NCBI RefSeq assembly: GCF_041261205.1
Contig: NZ_JBGCCH010000025.1
Span: 1 to 64,000, forward strand
From: Catenulispora sp. MAP5-51
GTDB taxonomy: Bacteria; Actinomycetota; Actinomycetes; Streptomycetales; Catenulisporaceae
Reading direction: 5' to 3'
Length of the DNA: 64,000 bases
The notes under the pieces are model-generated. The model worked only from the letters and a program-made list of their open reading frames with translations, did no database searches and was not told the DNA's origin. Shown piece by piece: positions 52,209 through 61,900 of this stretch. How positions within the stretch are numbered: the first letter of the stretch is position 1; every line of letters begins with the position of its first letter. The position numbers and the translations under genes were made by a program.

Positions 52209-52209
52209 A

Positions 52210-53022
52210 TTCGGCACTGTCAACACGACGGCACGCGGATGTCAAGGGCGCATATCAGGATCCTCCTTCACCTTCGCGCGCCGGGCCGCCGGCGGGCTGT
52301 CCCGCGTCCGGTCCTACCCAGAGCGCTGATTCCCTAACGCGGCAACGGCGAACGCGGTCCCGCGTTAGGTGAATCGGGGGACACGGGCCGCGCTTGAGCA
52401 GGTCCGGCCCCCGGGGGCGTGCGCCCCCTGGCGAACGCCGGACGCGTATCGCGCCACCTGCTGCGATGACATGTGACGATCCGGTAGGGGGAGCGCGGCC
52501 GGCCATGGCGAATCAGAGCTTTGGTTCTCTGGTGACTCCGGGGGGTTGCCTTGGCGTGACCTATCGTGAAGACTGTGCCGCATTGGACGTGGGAAAGTGC
52601 CCGATTCGGGCAGCGTCTTGCCCGTGGCATCAGTTGTGCGTCGTCTGCGGCTCCGGCCGCGCAGGACGGATCGCCGAGAGGAATGCCTATGTCGGATCGG
52701 TCTGCCAAGCGGACCCGAACATGGAACCAAGGCCGAGAGCAATCCAGGCCGAGAACGAGGCCCGACTGCGGGAGTCCATCCCCTTACAGTATACGGATTT
52801 TTACTTCGCTGTACACCGTCGTTGTGAAACTCGGCTGACAAGCGATTGTCCATATCCGATCACCCTGTGTCGGTGGTCGGCTGCGGATGTTTGTCGCCGT
52901 GCCCGGCCGCCCGGCCGGGGCATCCCGGGGTAGTTCGCGGCTGTTCCGCCGCGCGCTGCCGCGTGTCCGTCATCCCCGTCTGGGCTTTGCCATGCCCGCG
53001 TGCCGTGACCCGAGGAGCGAAT
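52210..53022. other. Intergenic region upstream of the second biosynthetic cluster
   Basis: No well-supported gene is present. The region contains a perfect 7-bp inverted repeat (TGCCCGATTCGGGCA, 52598-52612) and a relatively AT-rich stretch at 52783-52860 with GTATAC and TTTTTACTT, a candidate promoter/operator for the P450 gene. A 49-codon frame at 52689 is listed separately. Confidence 0.5.
52689..52838 (+). CDS. Possible 49-aa basic peptide
   Basis: ATG 52689 has GAGGA 6 nt upstream. The frame encodes a strongly basic N-terminus (MSDRSAKRTRTWNQGREQ) and a beta-like hydrophobic C-terminus (YSIRIFTSLYTVVVKLG). Its codon bias is weaker than that of neighbouring genes. It could be a small protein or a chance frame. 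Confidence 0.25.
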   Translation: MSDRSAKRTRTWNQGREQSRPRTRPDCGSPSPYSIRIFTSLYTVVVKLG

Positions 53023-54231
53023 GTGACTGCCCAACCAGTGCACGTTCCAACGATCCCGTTGGAGGAGATACCCGAGCGTTGGCGCACCCTGCGCGCGTCC
53101 GGGCCGGTGTGCCACGACGAGGCTCTGGGTGTCTGGCGTGTTTCGGACTACGACACCGCGGCCGCCGTGCTGGCCGACCCGAAGACTTTCTCCTCGGACC
53201 TGTCCTCCCTGGCCCCCACCCAGGAGGACTTCGAGACTTTCACGCAGGGCAACTTCGTCGGCATGGACCCGCCGGAGCATCGCAGGCTCCGCACCCTGGT
53301 GAGCCAGGCGTTCACGCCGCGGGTCGTGGAAGGGCTCGCGCCGCGTATCCAGGCGCTGGTCGCGCAGCTGCTGGACGCGGTCGCCGACCAGGACCGGTTC
53401 GACCTCGTGGAGTCGCTGGCCTATCCGCTGCCCATCATCGTCATCGCCGAGCTGCTCGGGATCCCCGCCGAGGAACACCTGCTGTTCCAGGAGTGGGCCA
53501 GCGTCCTGTTCAGCGGCGACCAGCTCGGTGAGGCGCCGGACGCCGCCGACATCGAGCGGGCCCTGGAGGCGATCGCCCCCACGGTCCGGGAGATGAACGG
53601 CTACATGCTGGAGCACATCGGCAACCGCCGTGCCCATCCCGGGGACGACCTGACCAGCCGGCTGATCGCCGCCGAGGTGGACGGCGTCGGGCTGCGGGAC
53701 CAGCAGATGGTCGGGTTCGTCGCGCTGCTGCTGGTCGCCGGGCACGTCACGACGACCGCGCTGCTGGGCAACGCGATCGTGACCTTCGACCGGAACCCCG
53801 GGACGAACGAGGCACTGCGCGCCGATCCGGGCCTGCTGCCCGGCGCGATCGAGGAGGTGCTGCGCTGGCTTCCGCCGTTCCCCGAGCTGGGGCGCCGCGT
53901 CGCCCGGCCGGTGGTGCTCGGCGGTCACGAACTGCCGGCGGACACCATGGTCATGACCCACCTGGGGGCCGCCAACCGCGATCCGTCGCGCTTCGGCACG
54001 CCGGACGTGTTCGACGTGACCCGCAACCCCAACCCGCACCTGACCTTCGGCCACGGGATCCACTTCTGCTTCGGCGCGCCGCTGGCCCGGCTGGAGGCGC
54101 GGATCGCCCTGCGCGCGCTCCAGGAGCGTTTCAGGACCCTGACGATCCCGTCCTACGAGGACGTCACTTATCAGAACCCTGCTGTTCTGCTGGGTGTGCG
54201 CCGGCTGCCGGTCGAGGTCGCAAGGATGTAG
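53023..54231 (+). CDS. Cytochrome P450, cluster 2
   Basis: The 402-aa P450 has a canonical I-helix (LLLVAGHVTTTALL), the K-helix Glu-x-x-Arg in IEEVLRW, and the heme motif FGHGIHFCFGAPLARLEARI with the Cys ligand. It resembles CYP107/105-type biosynthetic P450s and should hydroxylate or couple a product of the adjacent NRPS. GTG 53023 has GAGGAG 5 nt upstream; an ATG two bases earlier is immediately stopped. The open frame further upstream is rejected because it is Pro/Arg/Cys-rich shadow. About 100 bp separates it from the hydrolase gene. Confidence 0.92.
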   Translation: MTAQPVHVPTIPLEEIPERWRTLRASGPVCHDEALGVWRVSDYDTAAAVLADPKTFSSDLSSLAPTQEDFETFTQGNFVGMDPPEHRRLRTLVSQAFTPRVVEGLAPRIQALVAQLLDAVADQDRFDLVESLAYPLPIIVIAELLGIPAEEHLLFQEWASVLFSGDQLGEAPDAADIERALEAIAPTVREMNGYMLEHIGNRRAHPGDDLTSRLIAAEVDGVGLRDQQMVGFVALLLVAGHVTTTALLGNAIVTFDRNPGTNEALRADPGLLPGAIEEVLRWLPPFPELGRRVARPVVLGGHELPADTMVMTHLGAANRDPSRFGTPDVFDVTRNPNPHLTFGHGIHFCFGAPLARLEARIALRALQERFRTLTIPSYEDVTYQNPAVLLGVRRLPVEVARM

Positions 54232-54334
54232 CCGCAGTACCACCGCGTCCGTGCCGCGCCCGCCGGCGGCCGGCGCCGAACCCGCGCATGAGAACCAGTC
54301 AACTGATACCCATGTCAACGGGAGTGCTTTCCTC

Positions 54335-55660
54335 ATGAACCCCACACACACGCCGTTCCTGCTGCGCCGGGAACTGCAGCACAGTCTGGACACCCTCGCG
54401 AGCACCCACAAGGTGCCCGGTGCCCAACTGGTGGTCGACACCGGCTCGGAGATCGTCGCCGTGCACACCGGTACTGCTGATGTCGCCACGGGCACCCCCC
54501 TCACCGCGGACACCGCGGTCCCTCTGGGATCGCTGACCAAACCGTGTACCGCCGCGCTCGTGCTGCTCCTGGCCGACGACGGCGACCTGGACCTGGACGA
54601 TCCGGCTGCCGAGTACCTCCCGGAGCTCCGGGACGTCCCCACGGTGACGATCCGCCAGCTCCTGAGCCATACCGGCGGTCTGCCGACCGGACCGGACTCC
54701 GACACCGCCAGACGTACCACCGCGGCCCACTACCTGGCATCTGTGTGCACCGCGCGCGACCTGCTGTTCGCGCCCGGGACCGACTTCTCCTACTCCAACG
54801 CGGGATATGTCGCCGCCGGGCGGATCGCCGAGACGGTGACCGGTATGCCATGGCACGAAGCCGTCGGTGCGCTACTCCTCGAACCTATGGGCATAATGCC
54901 TGCGTTCCTGGGCGTGCCAGCCGGGCGTCCGGTGGCCGCCGGGCACGGCTTCAACGTCGCGACAGGCCAAACGCGTCCGGTTCAACAGAATCTGGCCCCG
55001 CTGGAGGCTCCGGCCGGCGCGCTGCTCGCGAGCGCCATCGACCTCGGCGTTCTGGGTCGTGCTGTAGCTGGGCAAAGCCTATGCCTGCCCTCTGCGATCG
55101 TCAAGCATATGAGCGGCGCCGAACCGGGCGCTGAAGCCGGCGCACTCGCGGACGGCTGGGGGCTGGGCCTGGCCCTGTTCGAGCAGGGCGACCAGATCTG
55201 GTGCGGCCACGACGGCAACGCTCAGGGCACCTCGTGCCACCTGCGCGTGGAGCCGGACAGCGGAGTGGTGGTCGCCTTCACCGGCAACGCCGGCGCCGGC
55301 ACGGCGCTGTGGCGGGACCTGGCCGAGGACCTCGAGCGAATAGCCGGGATGGCGGTGCCGGCCGGCATGGAGCCGGTGAACGCGAGCGACCAAGTGGCGC
55401 TGCCCGACTGTGCGGGCACTTACGCCAACGGCAGCACCCGATACGACATCGCACTCCAGCCCGGCGGCTCCCCGACGCTGTCCATCGACGGCGACCTCGA
55501 GCTGCCGCTGGTGTGTTACGCCGACCTGACCTGCGATCTGGTCGATCCGGCCACCGGCCGCCGCCAGCCCGGCGGGCGGTTCCACCGGGACCCGGACAGC
55601 GGGGTCATCGACAGGGTGCAGATATCGGGGCGGACCGCGCGCCGCACCAGTTCCGGCTGA
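54335..55660 (+). CDS. Beta-lactamase/PBP-fold serine hydrolase, candidate stand-alone NRPS thioesterase
   Basis: The 441-aa protein has the class-C beta-lactamase fold: SLTK catalytic Ser-x-x-Lys (~67), YSN (~153) in [19 protein letters not shown], and the HTG-type block in [13 protein letters not shown]-terminal ~90-residue beta-rich domain ([17 protein letters not shown]) may be lipocalin-like. No signal peptide is present, so it is cytosolic, unlike true beta-lactamases. Size and layout match the penicillin-binding-protein-type thioesterases (SurE-like) that release and cyclise NRPS products. It lies directly upstream of an NRPS, which supports that reading. A DD-peptidase-like or esterase role remains possible. 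Confidence 0.8.
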   Translation: MNPTHTPFLLRRELQHSLDTLASTHKVPGAQLVVDTGSEIVAVHTGTADVATGTPLTADTAVPLGSLTKPCTAALVLLLADDGDLDLDDPAAEYLPELRDVPTVTIRQLLSHTGGLPTGPDSDTARRTTAAHYLASVCTARDLLFAPGTDFSYSNAGYVAAGRIAETVTGMPWHEAVGALLLEPMGIMPAFLGVPAGRPVAAGHGFNVATGQTRPVQQNLAPLEAPAGALLASAIDLGVLGRAVAGQSLCLPSAIVKHMSGAEPGAEAGALADGWGLGLALFEQGDQIWCGHDGNAQGTSCHLRVEPDSGVVVAFTGNAGAGTALWRDLAEDLERIAGMAVPAGMEPVNASDQVALPDCAGTYANGSTRYDIALQPGGSPTLSIDGDLELPLVCYADLTCDLVDPATGRRQPGGRFHRDPDSGVIDRVQISGRTARRTSSG

Positions 55661-55861
55661 GCCGCAGCTCGGCTCGAGACCCGCACCGCTGCTCGAGTTC
55701 GCACCGCAGCACCTGCTCCGCTTGAGCCGCGCCTCGGCTCGGGTCGAGTTCGCATCGCAACACCAGCTTCGCTTGAGCCGCAGATCGGCTCGAGCCTGCA
55801 CCGCCGCACCACTGCGCCACTGCGCCACTGAGTCAACTGAGTCACCGAGTCAACTGAGTCA
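55657..55861. repeat. Hairpin iterons and 17-bp tandem repeats upstream of the NRPS
   Basis: The motif GAGCCG-N5-CGGCTC, itself a small hairpin, occurs three times within CTKGAGCCGCRNNTCGGCTC units starting at 55657, 55721 and 55772. A following block TCGAGTTCGCAYCGCARCACC occurs twice. Next, GAGTCAACTGAGTCA is present as two identical 15-mers (55830-55844 and 55847-55861). This fills most of the 290-bp gap before the NRPS and is a plausible operator or attenuator array. Confidence 0.75.
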
Positions 55862-55949
55862 ATGCACTGCCACCGCCGCGCCGCCCGAGCCGCCGCCCCA
55901 GGTCCGGGAGGCGCCTGCCGCCTTGCTCCGATCCGGAAGGACACCGACC

Positions 55950-58900
55950 ATGGCTGACCACTCCACCGCCGCCTTCAGCGGGCCGCATGCGTATCCGACG
56001 CTCGGTGAGCTGTTCGCCGCGTGGGTGGCCCGCACGCCGCATGCGCCCGCGCTGACCGACGGCCGGCGCGCCTGGAGCTACCAGGAGCTGGCGGCCCGGG
56101 TCGAGGCGTTGGCCGGCCAGCTTGTGCGGCGCGGTGCCGGGCCGGAGCGGACCGTGGCGCTGGTCCTGCCGCGTTCGATGGAGCTGATTGCCGCGGAGCT
56201 GGCCGTGGCGCGGGCGGGCGCCGCTTTCCTGCCGGTGGACCCCTCGTATCCGGCGGAGCGGCGGGCGATGATGCTCGCCGACGCGGCGCCCGCGGTGACG
56301 CTTGACGATCCGGCAGGTCTTCGTGCCCTGATAGAAGGCGCTGGTGCTGTCGGGGACATGGCCGGCGCCCTGGACCCGGCGCTCGGTCCCGACCACACCG
56401 CGTACCTGATCTACACCTCGGGCTCCACCGGGACGCCGAAGGGCGTGGCGGTCACCCACCGGGGGATCGGCGCGTTCACCGAGGCCGCCATCGAGCGCTA
56501 CGCGGTGCGGCCCGGCGACCGGGTGCTCCAGTTCTCCTCGCCGAGTTTCGATGCCTCGGTGCTGGAGCTGTTCATCTCCGTTCTGGCCGGCGCCACGCTC
56601 GTGGTGCCGCCGAACGGCCCCTGGCTCGGCGAGGAGCTCGCGGCCGTCCTGGACGAACACCGCATCACGCACGCCCTGATCCCGCCGGCGGCGCTGGCCA
56701 CCGTCCCGGCCTCGGCGGCGGCCACGCTGCGCGGATTCAGTACCCTGATTGTCGGTGCGGAGGCCTGCCCGGCGGCGCTCGTCGACCGGTGGGCCCCGGG
56801 CCGGCGCATGATCAACTCCTACGGCCCCACCGAGGCCACGATCGTGGCCACCTGGACCGGACCGCTGTCGGCGGACACCGGTACGCCGACAATCGGCGGC
56901 TCGTTGCCGCGCACCACCGTGCACGTCCTCGACACCGCGATGCGGCCGCAGCCGCCGGGCTCGGCCGGCGAGCTGTACATCGGCGGCGACGGCGTCGCCC
57001 GCGGCTACCTGAACCGCGGCGGCCTGACCGCCGCGCGGTTCGTCGCGGACCCCTTCGGCGCGCCCGGCGCCCGGCTCTACCGCACCGGTGACCGGGTCCG
57101 CTGGAGAGCCGACGGGGAGCTGGATTTCCTCGGCCGGGTGGACCGGCAGGTGAAGCTTCGCGGCTTCCGCATCGAACCGGGGGAGATCGAGGCGGCCCTG
57201 CGCCGACAGCCCGCGGTCGGCGAGGCCGTGGTCGTGCTGCGCGAGGACGAGCCCGGCGCGGAGCGCCTGGTCGGCTACGTGACGCCCGCCGAGGAGGGCC
57301 GGGCCCTGAACCCGGCGGCGCTGCGCGCGGCCGTGGCCGCCGAGCTGCCGGCGCATTTGGTGCCCTCGGTCGTGGTCGTTCTGGAAGCGATGCCGCTCAC
57401 CGCGCAGAACAAGATTGATATGCGGGCCCTGCCGGCTCCGGTCCGGCAGAGCGTCGCGGTCAGCGCGTCGGAGGCGCCGCTGACGCCCCAGGAACGCATC
57501 CTGGCCGCGATCTGGGCGCAGGTCCTGGGTCTGGAGGCCGTCGGCCGGGCCGCCGACTTCTTCGACCTCGGCGGGGACTCGATCCTGGCCACGCGGATGC
57601 TGGCCCGGCTCCGGGACGAGACGGGCCACCGGCTGACCGTCCGGGACATCTTCACCGCACGCACCATCGGGGCCCTGGCCCCCATGCTGGAAGCCCGTGC
57701 CGACGCCGGGCACACCGCCGCGCCCCCCGAGCCGATCCCGCCCGCCGCGCGCGAGGCGGGCGGGATCGGGCAGGATCTCCCGCTGTCCAACGCCCAGCGC
57801 CGGCTGTGGTTCCTGGACGACCTGACCGTCGGCGGGAACGAGTACAACACCGGCTTCGTGCTGCGGCTGCTCGGGACACCGGACCCCGAGGCGCTGCGCC
57901 GCGCCCTGCACCGGCTCGCTGGCCGGCACGACGCGCTGCGCACCACGTTCGCCACGGTGGACGGACGGGGCGTCCAGCGGATCGCCGCGGAAGCCTTCGT
58001 GCCGCTGGAGATCTCCGACCTGTCCGGAGTGGCCGCCGACCGGCGCGCCGAGGCGGCCGAGGCGCTGCTGACCGAGGAACTGAGCCGGCCCTACGACCTG
58101 GCGACCGGTCCGCTGGCCCGGGCACTGCTGGTCCGTCTCACCGCCGAGGAGCACCTGCTGCTGGTGGGGCAGCACCACATCATCACCGACGGCTGGTCGG
58201 TCGGCGTGCTGACCCGCGAGCTGGCGGCGCTGTACCGGGGCGAGGTCGGCGGCGAGCCGGACGGGCTGCCCGCACCGGCTTTGCAGTACCCGGATTTCGC
58301 GGTGTGGGAACAGCGCAGGCTCGCGGCGGGAGATGAGTCCGCGGATGGCGCGGTTGCCGCCGGCGTGTTGAACGCCGACGCCGCTGCTGCCGCCGCCGAC
58401 GCTGCCGACCTCGCCTACTGGAAGCGCTGCCTGTCCGGATCGCAGCACCTGGAGCTCCCCACCGATCGGCCCCGGCCGCCGGTGCGCACCACGGCCGGCG
58501 CGGCGCATCGGCACGCCCTCCCGGCGGAGCTGGTCGCCCGGCTGCGGAACCTTGCCGGCGGACGCGACACGACTGTCTTCACCTTGTTCGCGGCGGCGTC
58601 GGCGCTGCTCTTCCACCGCTACTCCGGGCAGAACGACGTGGCGTTCGGGACCGTCACCAGCGGGCGCGAGCGTCGCGAGCTGGAAGAGGTGGTGGGCTTC
58701 TTCGCCAACACCGTCGTGCTGCGCGCCGATGTGGACGAGACGGTGACCGTCGACCGCTTCGTCGAGGACATGCGCGCCACCGTGCTCGATGCCTTCGCGC
58801 ACGCCGGGGTGCCGTTCGACCGGGTGGTCGAGGAGCTGGCGCCGCCGCGGGATCCGAGTCGTACCCCGCTGGTGCAGGTGCTCGTCGTGCAGCAGCAGGC

Positions 58901-61900
58901 GGCCGCCGACCTGCCGGACGCCGGCGGCCTGCGGTGGGAGGACCATCCGCTGCCCCGGCCGGCGGCCCGGTTCGACCTGGTCCTGGAGTTCGCGCCGGAC
59001 GCCCGGGGCGGCTGCGTGCTGACCGTCGAGTACAACACAGACCTCTTCGACGCCCAGACCGTGACCCGGATGTCCGACCATCTGCACCGCCTCCTGGCGG
59101 AGATGGCGGACGGCCCGCAGCGCGGGCTCGTCGAGCTGCCCCTGCTCTCGGACCCGGAGCAGCGCGCGCTGCTCGATGCCTGGAACCCGCCGGCGCCCGG
59201 CGAGGGCGACCTGGTCGGCAGTGTGCTGCCGGACCTGTTCCAGGAGCAGGTGGCCCGGACCCCCGAGCGGACCGCCGTCGTCTGCGGCTCGGAGCTGCGG
59301 GACTACGCGGAGGTGAACCGGCGCGCCAACCGGCTGGCCCGGTTGCTCGTCGCGCGCGGTGCCGGTCCGGAGAAGCTGGTCGCGCTCTGCCTTCCCCGCT
59401 CTACAGAGCTGCCCTCGGCGCTGTGGGCGGTGTTGAAGGCAGGCGCGGCCTACCTGCCGGTCGATCCGGCGTATCCGGTCGAGCGGATCCGGCTGATGCT
59501 TCAGGACGCTGATCTGGCGCTGGTCATCGCCACCCGCGAGACCGCCGACGCGCTGCCGGAGGGCTGGGATCCGCTGATCCTGGAGGACTGCGGAGTTCTG
59601 GACGCCGACCCCGGGCAAGGTAGTGCCGACCTGACCGACACCGACCTGGCAGACACCGACCTGACCGACGCCGACCTGACCGATGCCGACCGGCTCCGGC
59701 CCCTGCTTCCAGACCACCCCGCCTACGTCATCTACACCTCGGGCTCGACCGGCCGTCCCAAGGGCGTGGTGGTCACCCATCGCAGCGTCGTGGCGCTCGC
59801 CGCCTGGGTCCGGGAGCGCTTCGGCCTCCACGACCTGGACCAGGTGATCGCCTCCACGTCGCTCAACTTCGACGTGTCGGTCTTCGAGCTGGTCTGTCCT
59901 CTGCTGGCCGGCGGCGGCATCGAGGTCGTCGCCGACCTGCCGGCGCTCGCCGACGCGCCGGACGAGCGCCGGGTCGGGTTGATCAGCGGCGTGCCGTCGG
60001 TGATCTCCCACCTGGTGGCCGGGGGGAGCGCCCCGGTCGGGGCCGACATCGTCGTGCTGGCCGGCGAGGCGCTGTCCGCGCAGGTCGTGCGCGACGTACG
60101 CGAGGCGATGCCCGGCTCCCGGATCGCCAACCTCTACGGGCCCTCCGAGGCCACCGTCTACGCCACCGCCTGGTTCGCCGAGGACGGGCTGTCCGAGCAG
60201 GCGCCGCCGATCGGCGTGCCGGTGGCGCGGACGCGTGCCTACGTTCTGGACCAGGCGATGCGCCCGCAGCCGCCGGGTGTCGAGGGCGAGCTGTATCTCG
60301 GCGGCGGTGGCTTGGCGCGCGGCTATCTGGGACAGCCCGGCTTGAGCGCTTCCCGCTTCGTCGCGGACCCCTTCGGTGTCCCGGGGGAGCGCATGTACCG
60401 CACCGGGGATCTGGTGCGCTGGAGCGCCGAGCGCGGGCTGGAGTACATCGGCCGGCTCGACCAGCAGGTCAAGGTCCGGGGATTCCGGATCGAGCTGGGC
60501 GAGGTCGAGGAGGCGCTGCGCGGCTGCCGGGGCGTCGGCGAGGCGGCGGCGACCGTTTCCGAGCGTGACGGAGACCGGCGTCTGATCGGCTACGTCGTCG
60601 CGCTCCCGGACGGCTCCGCCGCGCCCGATGCGGAAGCCGTACGCCGAGAACTCGGCCTGACGCTGCCCGGGTATCTGGTGCCGTCGGCCGTCGTGGTGCT
60701 GGACGCGCTGCCGCTCAACCCCAACGGCAAGCTCGACCGGAGCCGGCTGCCCGATCCGGGCCCCGCCGTGCACACCGCGCGCCACGTCCCGCCCCGCACG
60801 GCCACCGAACGCGCCTTCGCCGCCATCTGGGCGGACATCCTGAAGGTGGATCCGGTCGGCGCGGACGACAACTTCTTCCAGCTCGGCGGCGATTCCATCC
60901 TGAGCATCCAGGTGGTGGCCCGGGCCCGGCAGGAGGGCCTGACCGTGACCTCCCGGGACGTCTACCGCTGCCAGACGGTCGCCGCCCTCGCTCGCTGCGC
61001 GGACGCCGCAGGGCGTGCGCAGACCGCAGCTCCCGCTGCCCAGGCCGCCGTCGGAGACAGCCCTCTGACACCGATCCAGCGCTGGTGGCTCGACAGCGCC
61101 GATGGGCGACCCGGCCACTTCGCCCAGGCGCTGTCCCTCCAACTGCCCGACGATGTGGACGCCGAGGCGCTTCAGAACGCGCTGAACGATCTGGTGACCC
61201 ACCACGACGCCCTGCGCTCGGTCTTCCCGGCCGACGACGGCGCTGACGGCAGTGCTGACGGCGGCGACTCTCAGCCGCGTTGGCGCATCGAGGACCGGCA
61301 GCCCCGAATACGCCTGGACTGGCATACCGGCCCTGACACCGACAACCCGCACTTCGGCCCCTTCGACCTGGGCCACGGCCCGCTGCTGCGCGCGGTGTTC
61401 CACGACCGCGGACCCGGCCGGCCGCCGGTCCTGCACCTGGCCGTGCACCACCTGGTCGTGGACGGCGTGTCCTGGCGGGTACTGCTGGAAGACCTCGATC
61501 TGGCCTACCAGGCCCGCCGCGACGGCAATGACGGCGCGGCGATGCTGCCGGCCAAGTCCTCGCCACTGCGGGAGTGGGCGCACCGGCTTGAGGCCTTCGC
61601 CGCCAGCGGCGGCTTCGACGAGGAAACCGAGTACTGGTCGCCGGCGATACCGGACTCCGCCGAACCGCTCCCGGCCGACCAGGACGGCGCCGACACCTAC
61701 GCCTCGGCCGCCTCGATCACCGTTCGCCTGAGCCCCGAAGACACCTCCCTGCTGCTGCGCACCCTGCCCGACACCTACCGCACGCAGGCCAACGACGTCC
61801 TGCTCAGTGCACTGGGCCGGGTGCTGTGCGCCTGGAGCGGGCACGAACAGGTGCTGGTCGACATCGAGGGGCACGGCCGGGAAGAGCTCTTCGCAGACCT

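Noticed and set aside
54335..55660. Secreted beta-lactamase conferring resistance
   Set aside because: There is no signal peptide, and the adjacent NRPS favours an intracellular biosynthetic role.
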